Assembly: GCF_014649715.1 (NCBI RefSeq)
Contig: NZ_BMTO01000003.1
Span: 445,525 to 509,524 of the forward strand
DNA length: 64,000 nucleotides
Direction of reading: 5' to 3'
Origin: Streptomyces lateritius
Lineage (GTDB): Bacteria; Actinomycetota; Actinomycetes; Streptomycetales; Streptomycetaceae
Part shown: in pieces, positions 1 to 8,153 of the stretch
Position numbering within the stretch: position 1 is the first letter of the stretch
Layout of the letters: every line of letters starts with the position of its first letter
Program-made: the position numbers and the translations under genes
Notes under the pieces: generated by a model
What the model saw: the letters and a program-made list of their open reading frames with translations, nothing else
Database searches by the model: none
What the model was told of the DNA's origin: nothing

Positions 1-686
1 CCGCCCTCATGGAGGGGCGCGCCATGTGGGCGTCCGTGCGGGCCGCACTCGCGATCCTCATCGGCGGCAACCTCGGCGAGGTCACCTTCAGCGTCCTGGC
101 CGCCGGCATCACCGGCACCACGCCCCTGAACGCCCGTCAGATCATGCTGGTCAACCTCCTCACCGACCTCGCCCCCTCCCTCGCCATCGCCATCCGCGAA
201 CCCTCCAGCCAGACGGGCGAACGCCTCCTCCAGGAAGGCCCGCACCGCTCCCTGGGCACCGCACTCACCGACGAGATGCTCCTGCGCGGCCTCATCACCG
301 CGCTGGGCGCCGTCCTGGCCTGGGCCGCCGCCCGGCTGACCGGTCGCGGACGCCGGGCCGGCACGGTCGCCCTGGCCGCCGTCGTCGGCACGCAGCTCGC
401 CCAGACGCTGACCGCCGGCGGTCTCGACCGAAACGTCCTGATCGCGGGACTCGGCTCCGCGGCCGTCCTCGTCGCCATCATCCAGACCCCCGGCGTCAGC
501 CAGTTCTTCGGCTGCACCCCGCTCGGCCCCGTGGCCTGGGGCATCACGCTCGGCGCCATGGCCACCGCACTCCTCCTCGGACACTCCCTGGCGCCTCTCC
601 TCACCGCCCTCACCCGCGCGAAGGGCGAAGCCGGTGCGGACGCCGAGCCGCGCGCGGACGCCGAGTCCCCCGCCGGTCAGGCGTAG
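1..686 (+). CDS. Cation-transporting P-type ATPase, C-terminal part (cut by window edge)
   Basis: This is the last ~225 residues of a P-type ATPase; the frame is open back to base 3, so the gene starts outside the window. The visible part opens with the hinge after the P-domain (EGRAMWASVRAAL, then GGNLGEV), followed by the M5-M6 pair with the ion-site segment LVNLLTDLAPSLAIA, and further hydrophobic helices to about residue 200. The catalytic DKTGT loop and the nucleotide-binding domain are not in the window. The tail is short, acidic and Ala-rich. The NLLTD and GGN..E pattern is typical of the actinobacterial CtpI-like group of metal or alkaline-earth pumps. The ion cannot be told from this piece. 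The protein acts in the cytoplasmic membrane. Confidence 0.85.
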   Translation, partial: ALMEGRAMWASVRAALAILIGGNLGEVTFSVLAAGITGTTPLNARQIMLVNLLTDLAPSLAIAIREPSSQTGERLLQEGPHRSLGTALTDEMLLRGLITALGAVLAWAAARLTGRGRRAGTVALAAVVGTQLAQTLTAGGLDRNVLIAGLGSAAVLVAIIQTPGVSQFFGCTPLGPVAWGITLGAMATALLLGHSLAPLLTALTRAKGEAGADAEPRADAESPAGQA

Positions 687-899
687 TGGGGCGGACCGGC
701 CTACTTCGCCACGCAGGCCGGCTTGGGGCTGCCTTCCGCCTCCACGGTGAAGGCCGGCTCCATCTGGCACGGGGCGCCGTCGGGGGTGCGGCGGCAGGCA
801 GGAGGTCCCAGCGGGTGTCTTCGTAAGGCGTGGTGGGCGGCCCGTCCGGCCCGTCCGGCAGAGGAAGAGGCGGCCGGAGGCCGGTGCCGGGGCGGGCGT

Positions 900-1250
900 C
901 TTCCCGGCCGCGTTCCTTCGCGCCACCGTGATCACCAGGACGTCGAGGTCGGCGCCCGCCAAGGCACAGCCGGAGACATGGGGTGCGGGCGCGTCGACGG
1001 CGGTGGCGAGGCTGCCGTCCGGTGTGTACGCGCGGACCGGACCGGTGCCCGGGCCGCGACCCGTACCCGACCGCCCGCGTCGACGGTCAGGCCGTGGGGT
1101 TCGGCCTCGTCGAAGTGGCCGAAGGCCCGGGCGGTCGGCCGCCGGCCGGCAGTCTCCCGCTCGGGGCGGCCTTCGCCCGGTTGCGCTTCCCCCGCACGGG
1201 CACCAACAGCGCCATCTGGACGATCGGCCAGGTCATTCTCGCGTTCCGGA
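900..1250 (-). pseudogene. Decayed SMP-30/gluconolactonase-like gene (3' half)
   Basis: No intact gene fits the 613 bases between the ATPase and the VOC gene, but the minus strand carries a recognisable SMP-30/gluconolactonase/lactonase fragment. Reading leftwards it has a degraded NDLADRPDG (family: NGLAWSPDG), then GHFDEAEPHGLTVDAGGRV, then after a one-base shift near 1050 GPVRAYTPDGSL, and APHVSGCALAGADLDVLVIT. These are consecutive conserved blocks of the six-bladed propeller of this family. The C-terminal blocks beyond ITVARRNAAG are not recognisable; a minus-strand frame stops at 701. Bases 687-899 hold only this unrecognisable remainder. The frameshift and block loss make a functional product unlikely. 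Block identity is from family knowledge; decay is seen directly. Confidence 0.7.
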
Positions 1251-1299
1251 CCCCGAGGGCATCCGGGGCCCCGGAGGGAACACGATGGCTCCCGGGCCC

Positions 1300-2097
1300 T
1301 CAGGTTCGGGCGGGAGTGAGGACCACGAAGTCGGCGTTCGACGGGTCGAGGCAGACGGCGAGCCGGCCGACGCCTTCCACATCCTCCGGTCCCATCTGTG
1401 CGCTGCCGCCGTTCCCGGTGACCTTGGCGACCGCGGCGTCGCAGTCGTCCACCGCGAAGACGGGGTGCCAGTACGGCCGCCCGTTCGTCAGCGTGAGGTC
1501 CTCCTCACGCAGCTGCATGAGACCGCCGTGCATCCGCTCCTCCGGAAGCCCGGCGGGAGTGATGAGGGAGTACGCGCCCCCGCCGCCGGGCAACTCCATG
1601 TCGCCGAACTGCCAGCCGAAGACGGAGCCGTAGAACTCCTTCGCGGCCGCGGCGTCGCTCGTGTACAGCTCGGTCCAGGACAGTGAGCCCGGGTCGTCCA
1701 CCAGCTCGACACCCTTGTTCGTTCCCGGCTGCCAGACGGCGAACTGTCCCCCCAGAGGGTCGCTGTACTGCGCCATCCGGCCCCACTCGTCCAGGTCCAT
1801 CGGCGCCACCCGCACCGTGCCGCCCGCGCGCTCCACCGCCTGGGTGGTGGCCTCCGCGTCGGGGACGCAGTAGTAGATCATCCAGGCGGAGCGCGCGCCT
1901 TCCTCGGTGAGCTTGCCGAGCCCGGCGACGATCTTTCCGTCCTTCCGGAACATCCCGCCTTCCATGTCCTGTCCCTCGCCCATGGGCTCGTACTCCCAGC
2001 CGAGCACGGTGCCGTAGAAGGCGGCGGCGGCCCGGACGTCGGGGGCGCCGAGGTCCAGCCAACAGGGGGAGCCCGGTACGAAGTCGGTGGTGATCAT
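1300..2097 (-). CDS. VOC family protein with two glyoxalase-like domains
   Basis: A 265-residue protein made of two tandem vicinal-oxygen-chelate domains, about residues 6-125 and 133-262. Each begins with the family signature: WLDLGAPDVRAAAAFYGTVLGW, and WTELYTSDAAAAKEFYGSVFGW with its GWQFGDMEL strand. Members of this group are annotated as glyoxalase, bleomycin-resistance or dioxygenase-like proteins, and two fused halves make one pseudo-dimer barrel. The substrate cannot be told. The ATG at 2097 follows an AAAGG-type site. The gene lies just downstream of the ECF41-type sigma factor on the same strand, about 100 bases away. ECF41 sigma genes often sit beside small metabolic enzymes, so co-regulation is possible (inference). 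Confidence 0.85.
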   Translation of the reverse strand: MITTDFVPGSPCWLDLGAPDVRAAAAFYGTVLGWEYEPMGEGQDMEGGMFRKDGKIVAGLGKLTEEGARSAWMIYYCVPDAEATTQAVERAGGTVRVAPMDLDEWGRMAQYSDPLGGQFAVWQPGTNKGVELVDDPGSLSWTELYTSDAAAAKEFYGSVFGWQFGDMELPGGGGAYSLITPAGLPEERMHGGLMQLREEDLTLTNGRPYWHPVFAVDDCDAAVAKVTGNGGSAQMGPEDVEGVGRLAVCLDPSNADFVVLTPART

Positions 2098-2197
2098 GGT
2101 GATTGCCTTTCGCAGATCCTGTACGACTTCAGCCTGGCACCGGCCATTGGCCCCCGCCCGTCGACCGCTCGCGGTCAGGTCCCCCCGTCGCGCCGGT

Positions 2198-3163
2198 TCA
2201 GCTCCGTCCGTTCTCGTTCCACGGACGGAGCTTCTCCGGGTTGCGGACCGCCCAGATGCGGGTGATGCGGTCGTCGGCGAGGCTGAACGCCGCCACGGTC
2301 ACGGTGACGCCGGTGTGCTGGGCGACCAGTCCGGGCCGGCCGTTGACCGTCCGCTCCAGGAGGGTCAGCCCCGGGGCTCTGCTCGCGATGTGGATGAGGT
2401 ACTCGGCGATGCGCTCGCTGCCCTCGACCGGGTGGAGGACGGTGCCGACCAGGCCGCCGCCGTCGGCGATCATCGTGGCGTCGGGGTCGAGGAGGCCGAC
2501 GAGGGCTTCGATGTCCCTGGCCTCCCACGCCTCCTTGAAGTCACGTACCAGCCCGGCCTGTCCGGCCGCCGCAACCGCCGGAGCGTGGGTGGCGCGCATG
2601 CGCCGACGGGCCGAGGACGCCAGCTGCCGGCAGGCCGCGGGCGTACGGCCGACGATCTCGGCGACCTCGGCGAAGGGGTACCGGAAGACGTCGTGCAGGA
2701 TGAACGCCACGCGTTCGGCCGGCGTCATCGACTCCAGTACGACGAGGAAGGCCATGTTCACCGACTCGTCGAGGGTCACCCGGTCGGCGGGGTCGGCCGA
2801 CTCGGCACCGCTGCCGCCGATCTGTCCGGTGAACCACTCGGTACGGTCGGGCAGTGGCTCGGGTATCCATGTTCCGACGTAGCGCTCGCGCCGGACCCGT
2901 GCCGAGCCGAGCATGTCGAGGCAGACGCGGCCGGCGACCGTCGTCAGCCAGGCGCCCGGCGACTCGATCGCCTTCTGCTGTTGCCGGGACATCGCGTACC
3001 AGCGGGTGTACGTCTCCTGAACGGCGTCCTCGGCCTCGGCAAGCGAACCGAGCAGCCGGTAGGCGAGGTTGATCAACCGGCGCCGCTCGCCGACGACCGC
3101 GCTCAGCTCCGGCTCGGACCGGCCAGACCCCGACTGGTGCCCCGGCAGGGACGGCGTGCTCAT
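2198..3163 (-). CDS. ECF41-type (SigJ-like) RNA polymerase sigma factor with SnoaL-like C-terminal domain
   Basis: A 321-residue extracytoplasmic-function sigma factor. Sigma region 2 is near residues 30-95 (LINLAYRLLGSLAEAEDAVQETYTRW), region 4 near 130-185 (LTPAERVAFILHDVFRYPFAEVAEIVGRT), and a SnoaL/NTF2-like domain fills 200-315. That tail contains DGGG (about residue 234) and NPEKL (about 307), close to the DGGGK and NPDKL signatures described for the ECF41 group, where the fused tail modulates sigma activity in place of a separate anti-sigma factor. The ATG at 3163 has GAGGAG about 11 bases upstream. No anti-sigma gene is adjacent, as expected for this group. ECF41 genes usually neighbour a carboxymuconolactone decarboxylase, oxidoreductase or epimerase; here the neighbour is a VOC protein. 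Confidence 0.92.
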   Translation of the reverse strand: MSTPSLPGHQSGSGRSEPELSAVVGERRRLINLAYRLLGSLAEAEDAVQETYTRWYAMSRQQQKAIESPGAWLTTVAGRVCLDMLGSARVRRERYVGTWIPEPLPDRTEWFTGQIGGSGAESADPADRVTLDESVNMAFLVVLESMTPAERVAFILHDVFRYPFAEVAEIVGRTPAACRQLASSARRRMRATHAPAVAAAGQAGLVRDFKEAWEARDIEALVGLLDPDATMIADGGGLVGTVLHPVEGSERIAEYLIHIASRAPGLTLLERTVNGRPGLVAQHTGVTVTVAAFSLADDRITRIWAVRNPEKLRPWNENGRS

Positions 3164-3413
3164 GTTCGCGACCGCTCCTCATCATTCTCGTCCGCTTCCG
3201 CTCTCCACGTGTCGACGAAACACCGCGTCGAAGTGTGAGGTCGGCGCTTCACGCACATCTCCCGGGCCTTCGTCCGTCGTCGGACTGCCGAGACCCTACC
3301 GATCCGTCGCCGGGGAGCAGATGAGAGGACCACGTCATGGCTCTGCGGGTGGCGATCGCCCCCAGGCCTTGACCCGCGAGAGCCACGCCCATCACGAGCG
3401 AACGGCAGGGTGT

Positions 3414-3561
3414 AGCGCGTGGGCCCCATGGCGAAGATGAACCCGGCGGCGTCTTCCGCGTCGGCGCCGAAGGCCATGGGCGCCTCGGCGGAGGCGATGT
3501 CGATGCCGGTGAAGCCGGCGGCGATCAATTGTCGACCGAAGACACGCGCTGAGGCGCACGC
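3414..3561 (-). pseudogene. Fragment of a SAM-dependent methyltransferase (C-terminal part)
   Basis: Between the sigma factor and the ArsR-like gene the minus strand encodes VFGRQLIAAGFTGIDIASAEAP, followed by MAFGADAEDAAGFIFAMGPTRY. This is the C-terminal substrate-side segment seen in many actinobacterial class I methyltransferases (usual form: L..AGF.DI.......P...G.D...A..F...GP). The N-terminal SAM-binding half is absent and the frame runs on into Arg-rich nonsense. It is read as a relic, not a gene. The rest of 3164-3658 holds nothing recognisable apart from the promoter at its right end. Confidence 0.5.
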
Positions 3562-3621
3562 GCGGTCGGTGGGCGCTCCGTCGTTCACGACGTTACCGAA
3601 GGGCGCCGTAGGGCCCGCGTG

Positions 3622-3652
3622 TTCTATCTCCGACCTGTGTTGTTCCTAGAAT
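3622..3652 (+). promoter_or_regulatory. Candidate promoter of a leaderless transcript
   Basis: TAGAAT at 3647-3652 is a good -10 hexamer and ends six bases before the GTG start at 3659. A weak -35 (TTCTAT, 3622-3627) lies 19 bases upstream. No Shine-Dalgarno sequence precedes the GTG. This is the usual arrangement for leaderless mRNAs in actinobacteria. The start site itself is inferred. Confidence 0.5.
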
Positions 3653-3658
3653 GGCCAG

Positions 3659-4348
3659 GTGAAGGACATCGACGTGATCGCACTGCTGCAGGATCCGATG
3701 CGGCGCCGCCTCTACGAGTATGTGGCGGCGCAGGGCCGCGAGGTCGGCCGCAATGAGGCCGCCGAGGCGGTCGGCGTGGCGCGCACGCTCGCCGCGCACC
3801 ACCTGGACAGGCTGGCCGAAGCCGGGCTGCTGGAGAGCGGTAGTCGCCGCCTGACGGGCCGCTCGGGGCCGGGTGCCGGCCGCCCCGCCAAGGTGTACAC
3901 GCGTGCGCCGGTCGAGCGGTCGGTGTCGCTGCCCGCCCGCGATTACCGTACCGTCGCCGAGCTGCTGGCCGAGGCCGCCGAGCAGGCTGGTCTGGACGCC
4001 GGGCTCTGCGCCGCCGCGCGTCGGCGGGGCGAGGCCCTGCGCGGCCCGGCCGCGCCCTGTGGCGGCCTCGAAGAGGCCATGGAGATGCTGGCCGCGCGCG
4101 GTTACGAACCGCACCTGGAGGGTGCCGAAGGCGCCGAGGGTTCGGCCGCACCCGTCGTCCGTATGCGCAACTGTCCCTTTCACGCCGTCGCCGAGCGATT
4201 CCCACCGCTCGTCTGCGGCATGAATCTCGCGCTGCTGGAGGGGCTGCTCGGCGCGGACGGTCCTGTCCGCGCTCGCATGGACGCCCGGCCGGGGGAGTGC
4301 TGCGTAGTGGTCGAACCTTCTAAACCTTCTAAAAACGATGAGCATTGA
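3659..4348 (+). CDS. ArsR-like winged-helix regulator with C-terminal cysteines
   Basis: A 229-residue regulator. Residues 1-80 form a winged helix of the ArsR/HTH_20 type: MRRRLYEYVAAQGREVGRNEAAEAVGV, then HHLDRLAEAGLLE. The rest matches the COG2345-like layout, with a helical linker and a C-terminal sensor region holding RNCPFHAVAE, LVCGMNLALLEGLLG and PGECCVV. Four cysteines spaced in this way resemble those of SufR-type regulators, which bind an Fe-S cluster; metal or cluster binding here is inferred. The GTG start has no ribosome site and sits just after a -10 box. The DUF3291 gene begins 32 bases downstream with its own promoter overlapping this gene's end, so that gene is the likeliest target. 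Confidence 0.85.
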   Translation: MKDIDVIALLQDPMRRRLYEYVAAQGREVGRNEAAEAVGVARTLAAHHLDRLAEAGLLESGSRRLTGRSGPGAGRPAKVYTRAPVERSVSLPARDYRTVAELLAEAAEQAGLDAGLCAAARRRGEALRGPAAPCGGLEEAMEMLAARGYEPHLEGAEGAEGSAAPVVRMRNCPFHAVAERFPPLVCGMNLALLEGLLGADGPVRARMDARPGECCVVVEPSKPSKNDEH

Positions 4349-4374
4349 CATAGAAGCAGGGGCCGTGTTGGGAT
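4345..4374 (+). promoter_or_regulatory. Candidate promoter of the DUF3291 gene (leaderless)
   Basis: TTGACA at 4345-4350 overlaps the stop codon of the regulator, followed by an 18-base spacer and TGGGAT at 4369-4374. The ATG at 4381 falls where transcription should start. This is a consensus -35 with a plausible -10 and no ribosome site, so the mRNA is probably leaderless. Confidence 0.6.
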
Positions 4375-4380
4375 GAGGCC

Positions 4381-4890
4381 ATGACCGCATCCGCGCGCGC
4401 CGCCCACCTCGCCCAACTCAACGTCGCCACGCTCCGTCACCCCCTCGACGACCCGCGCGTGGCGCCGTTCGTCGAGATGCTCGATCCGGTCAACGCCGCC
4501 GCCGACGCCGCGCCCGGCTTCGTGTGGCGGCTCGTGGAAGAGGGAGCGGCCGACGCCACCGGCCTGCGCCCGGCGGGCGAGGATGTCATCGTCAACCTGT
4601 CGGTGTGGGAGACCCAGGAGGCTCTGTGGGACTTCGCCTACCGCAGCGGCCACTTGGAGGTGATGCGGCGGCGCCGCGAGTGGTTCGAACGGCACGTCGA
4701 GGCGCACCTGGTGCTCTGGTGGGTCCCCGCCGGGCACCTCCCGACCGTCGCCGAGGCATTGGAGCGCCTGGCGGACCTGCGGGAGCAGGGGCCCTCCCCG
4801 CGCGCGTTCACCTTCGCCTCCTCCTACACAGCCGCCGAGGCCGCCCTGCACCCTCAGGCCGTGCCGCAGGGGGCTACTCGCCCGGCTTGA
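4381..4890 (+). CDS. DUF3291 domain-containing protein
   Basis: A 169-residue soluble protein that fits DUF3291: it opens with HLAQLNVATLRHPLDDPRV, then has FVEMLDPVNAAADAAPGFVWRL, the core VWETQEALWDFAYRSGHLEV and MRRRREWFERHVEAHLVLWWVP. DUF3291 belongs to the dimeric alpha/beta-barrel type of small monooxygenase-like folds, and its function is not established. No signal peptide or membrane segment is seen. It follows the ArsR-like regulator directly and has its own TTGACA promoter, so a regulator-target pair is likely (inference). No ribosome site is visible, which suits a leaderless message. Confidence 0.88.
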   Translation: MTASARAAHLAQLNVATLRHPLDDPRVAPFVEMLDPVNAAADAAPGFVWRLVEEGAADATGLRPAGEDVIVNLSVWETQEALWDFAYRSGHLEVMRRRREWFERHVEAHLVLWWVPAGHLPTVAEALERLADLREQGPSPRAFTFASSYTAAEAALHPQAVPQGATRPA

Positions 4891-5517
4891 CCTTCACGAC
4901 CTCGGCGTCTGTCGCTCCGTCACCCGCGGCCCGGCAGCGTTCAGAACGCTGCTCCATCAGGATTCGCCAGACCCCCCTCCGACGGGGCGTGAGCCGGCCA
5001 CGTCTGTGACCCGTCCGACGGAACCGCCTTTTCCCTGTGCCTCATCGGTAACGGAACTGTCAGGCCACGTGCGTTGATATCGATCGCTGGTCAAGACTCT
5101 GCCTGAAGACGAGAGTCGAGAACGGGCCACGTACGGCCGACCAGGGGCGACACACCATGAATACTCCTGCCTGCCAGAACCGGAAGAGCCCAAGGGGCTG
5201 GAAGTCCCCCGGTGAAACCGGCAGCGGAAGACGAGTCCGCGTCGGTGGGACGTTCCATGGCATGTGCTCAGTGCTCTCGGTTCCGACGGGACGGCACCTC
5301 TGTGAACGTGACAAGGAGGTGACGGGGCGGGGAGTGACGGCGCCCGCCCGCCGGCGCTGAGGGCCACCGACCGCACCGGCCTCCACGAGACCGGCTCCGG
5401 GAGCGGGCCGAGTGGGCCGGGGGAGGCGTCGGACGCAGGTGCCGGTCCGGGGGGGCGGGGCGCGGCGTCCTCGAGGAAGACCCGGGCGGTGGCGTCGGCG
5501 ACCCCTACGTGTCGTTG
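4891..5517 (+). other. Gene-free stretch
   Basis: No supported gene lies here. Open frames on both strands are rich in Pro, Arg and Ser without family motifs. The only recognisable item nearby is the aldehyde dehydrogenase scar starting at 5518. A segment at about 5180-5250 with paired G/C blocks was considered as a riboswitch and rejected. Confidence 0.5.
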
Positions 5518-5577
5518 GAAGAACCCCAGCTTCTTGGGCGAGTATGAGACGAGGAGGTTCTTCATGTGCTGGTGGTG
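5518..5577 (-). pseudogene. Scar of an aldehyde dehydrogenase C-terminus (copy 1)
   Basis: The minus strand reads [20 protein letters not shown], the near-invariant C-terminus of acetaldehyde dehydrogenases of the ExaC/AldB group. The complete gene at 37010-38533 ends [20 protein letters not shown]. Upstream of the HHQ the similarity stops at once. The stop codon is lost: the codon after the last Phe is CAA, so the frame reads on. Only about 20 codons are left of a gene that normally has about 507. Confidence 0.7.
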
Positions 5578-5810
5578 CGCGAGCCGCATGCCGCTCGACC
5601 AGGGGACCGGTCCGGATCTCGGTCACCGCGAGCTGGAGCCTGGGGACCGGAAGACCCGTTCCCGTGGCCGCGCCTCCACGCCGAGGACCGCGGCGTTCTC
5701 GCCCACCGCGCCGCACCGGCCGCATTCCTGGCCGGCTGCCCGGCCGGCATCGACCCCATCGGCCGGGAAGAGGTGCATGCTGGGCACCAACAGCGGTCGA
5801 GTTCCTGTCT

Positions 5811-5816
5811 GGAGGT
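5811..5816 (+). promoter_or_regulatory. Ribosome binding site deciding a TTG start
   Basis: GGAGGT ends seven bases before the in-frame TTG at 5824. The later candidates GTG 5896 and ATG 5911 have no site at a workable distance, so the TTG is preferred. Confidence 0.65.
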
Positions 5817-5823
5817 CGAAAGA

Positions 5824-7677
5824 TTGAACGGCGGCAAGGGGAGACGGCGTCTGGCCGGCCGCGCCTCGGCCGGGAGGGGTGCTGTAGCGCACCGCGTGGC
5901 CGGCGCCCGAATGCGGCTCGGCCGGAGCGGCGGCGAGGTCCCTCTCGACCGGATCACCACGCGCGGCCGGCTCGCCTGGCTGAACGCCGCCGGCTCCAGG
6001 ATCGGCACCACCCTCGACCTGGAGCGCACGGCGCAGGAGCTGGCCGAGTTCACCGTGCCCGGCTTCGCCGACGGCGCCGCCGTCGACATCCTGGAGAGTG
6101 TCCTGCGGGGCGACGAGGGCTCACGGTGGACGGGTACGGGCGTCCCGCTCATGCGGGCCACCGCGCTGTGCGCCGTCGAGGAACTGGCCTCCCTCGAGCC
6201 CACTCCCGTGGGCGAGACCTTCGTCCGCGCCGAAGAGGCGCACGAGACGCTGCTGCACCGCTACTGCCTGCGACAGGGCAGGCCGGTGCTGGTGAGCCGC
6301 ATGAGGAACGACGACTTCATCAAGGTCGCGCCGACGGAGAGCGCCGCGGCGAAGATGCGGGCCGCCGGAGTGCACAGCTATCTCGCGGTGCCACTGATCG
6401 CCCGCGGGCTGCTGCTCGGCAGCGCGGACTTCGTCCGTGGCCCCGGAAGACCCCCGTTCTCCACCACCGACCTCGCCCTGGCGGAACAGCTGGCCTCCCA
6501 GGCCGCTGTCTACATCGACAACGCTCGGCTGTACGGGCGTGAGCGCGAGCACGTCGTCTCGTTGCAACGCACCCTGCTGCCGCGCGTGACCCCGGTGACG
6601 CCCGGGCTGCGTGTGCACGCCGAGTACGCGCCCTCGACGGCCCACCACGGAGTCGGCGGGGACTGGTACGACGTCATGGCCCTGCCCGGCGGACGTACGG
6701 CCCTCATGGTGGGTGACGTCATGGGCCACGGGCTGCCCGCGGCCGCCACCATGGGGCGTCTGCGGACGGTGGCCCGCACCCTGATGACCCTGGACATGGC
6801 TCCGGAGCGCGTCCTGGCCCGGCTCGACCTCGCCACGCGTGACCTGGAGGACGAGCAGGTCGCCACCTTCCTCTGCGCCGTGTTCGACCCGGCCGACTCC
6901 ACCTACACACTGGCCAGCGCCGGGCACCTGCCACCGCTGCTTCTCGACGGACAGGGCTCCGCCGAGTTCGCGGACGTACCCGTCGGCGCGCCGCTCGGCG
7001 CGGGAGTGATTCCGTACGACCCCATCCGTCTGAAAATGCCGGCGGGCGGCAATCTGGTCATGTATACGGACGGCCTCGTCAAGTCCCGGGACTCGGCCCT
7101 GGACCACCAGTTGGAGTGTCTGCGCTCGGCGGCGCGCGGCCTGACACCCGAGGCGCTCGAAGGCGGCGGGCTGATCGAGTGCGCCCCTGCCGACGCGTCC
7201 CGCTTCGACGAGGCCGTGCTCCTCGTCGCGACGACCGCCTCGAAGGCCCCGACCGTCTCGAAGGACTCGACCGCATCGACCGCATCGACCGCCTCGGCCG
7301 TCCCTGCGGACCTGCGCGAGTGGCAGTTGCCGCAGGAAGGACGCGCGGCGTCCGTCGCCCGGCGGCTGGTCACGGACCAGCTCGCCGCGTGGGATCTGAC
7401 GGAGCTCGCCGATGTCTGCGAACTCGTCGTCTCGGAACTCGTGGGCAACGCCCTGCGGTACGGCAACGGCCCCGGCCGGCTCCGGCTGCTGCGCGGCGAG
7501 CGCCTCGTCGTGGAGGTCTCGGACACGGGCCCCGACCTGCCCCAGATCCAGCACGCGGATCTCAGCGACGAGGGCGGCCGGGGCCTCCAGCTCATCAACA
7601 TGCTGTGCCGCCGATGGGGCTCGTGCCGCACCGTCACGGGCAAGGTGGTCTGGGCCGAACAGAACCTGCCCTCCTGA
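5824..7677 (+). CDS. GAF - SpoIIE-type PP2C phosphatase - HATPase regulatory protein
   Basis: A 617-residue cytoplasmic signalling protein. Residues 40-250 form a GAF-type sensor (RLAWLNAAGSRIGTTLDLERTAQELAEF near the start, HSYLAVPLIARGLLLGSADFVRG near the end). Residues 260-470 are a SpoIIE/PP2C phosphatase with the metal-site motifs GVGGDWYDVM (about 277) and VGDVMGHGLPAAATMG (about 297), and SAGHLPPLLL. Residues 495-610 are a GHKL ATPase of the anti-sigma kinase type, with ELVVSELVGNALRYG and DEGGRGLQLI. Such fusions control anti-sigma/anti-anti-sigma switches by joining both activities in one chain. A Ser/Thr/Ala-rich linker, largely repeated Ser-Thr-Ala, separates the last two domains. 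No partner STAS gene is adjacent. Confidence 0.93.
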   Translation: MNGGKGRRRLAGRASAGRGAVAHRVAGARMRLGRSGGEVPLDRITTRGRLAWLNAAGSRIGTTLDLERTAQELAEFTVPGFADGAAVDILESVLRGDEGSRWTGTGVPLMRATALCAVEELASLEPTPVGETFVRAEEAHETLLHRYCLRQGRPVLVSRMRNDDFIKVAPTESAAAKMRAAGVHSYLAVPLIARGLLLGSADFVRGPGRPPFSTTDLALAEQLASQAAVYIDNARLYGREREHVVSLQRTLLPRVTPVTPGLRVHAEYAPSTAHHGVGGDWYDVMALPGGRTALMVGDVMGHGLPAAATMGRLRTVARTLMTLDMAPERVLARLDLATRDLEDEQVATFLCAVFDPADSTYTLASAGHLPPLLLDGQGSAEFADVPVGAPLGAGVIPYDPIRLKMPAGGNLVMYTDGLVKSRDSALDHQLECLRSAARGLTPEALEGGGLIECAPADASRFDEAVLLVATTASKAPTVSKDSTASTASTASAVPADLREWQLPQEGRAASVARRLVTDQLAAWDLTELADVCELVVSELVGNALRYGNGPGRLRLLRGERLVVEVSDTGPDLPQIQHADLSDEGGRGLQLINMLCRRWGSCRTVTGKVVWAEQNLPS

Positions 7678-7692
7678 TTGCGGCCGGGTACG

Positions 7693-7998
7693 TCACTGAG
7701 GCGGCGGCACTCCCAGCCCCTTGGAGTCCGCACCGCTCCTGGCGGCCGCGGAGTGCAGCGCCCGCAGGGCGACCAGGAGCACGCCGATGTCGTCCAGGTA
7801 GACCGGGTCCGGAATCAGGTCGATCGGCGAGACCGTGTAGACCACCGCTGCCCAGAACAGGGCCTTGGACTGGAGTGGAACGCCGGCGTCCAGCAGCAGC
7901 CTGCGAGCCCGGAAGACGCGTACGAGCAGAACGGCCGCGAATCCCGCCACCACGAGCACGAGAACCACGGCCACGATGAGCCAGAGGGCGCTGTCCAT
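7693..7998 (-). CDS. DUF1232 (YkvA-like) small membrane protein
   Basis: A 101-residue protein with an N-terminal membrane helix (residues 5-28, LWLIVAVVLVLVVAGFAAVLL). The DUF1232 core follows: LFWAAVVYTVSPIDLIPD, then PVYLDDIGVLLVAL, with the hallmark SPIDLIPD. The family is widespread in bacteria and its function is unknown. The C-terminus is a short Ser/Pro-rich tail. It converges on the SpoIIE-type gene, with 15 bases between the stops. Confidence 0.9.
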   Translation of the reverse strand: MDSALWLIVAVVLVLVVAGFAAVLLVRVFRARRLLLDAGVPLQSKALFWAAVVYTVSPIDLIPDPVYLDDIGVLLVALRALHSAAARSGADSKGLGVPPPQ

Positions 7999-8153
7999 AC
8001 TGCTCTCCTACCCCGTAACGTCCCGGCCGCGCCGGTCGTCCGCGGCGACTACCAGGCTACGACGCCAGGCGCGCTGTCCTGCCGATCGGCCGCGCCCGTC
8101 GGCGCTCGTTGCCGGTTGGGAGTGGCGACCCGCTCGTGGGGCACCAGGAACAC

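Noticed and set aside
5170..5260. Riboswitch-like stretch resembling the cobalamin core (GAAGTCCCCCGGTGAAACCGG)
   Set aside because: The B12 box and flanking conserved blocks are missing, and no cobalamin gene follows.
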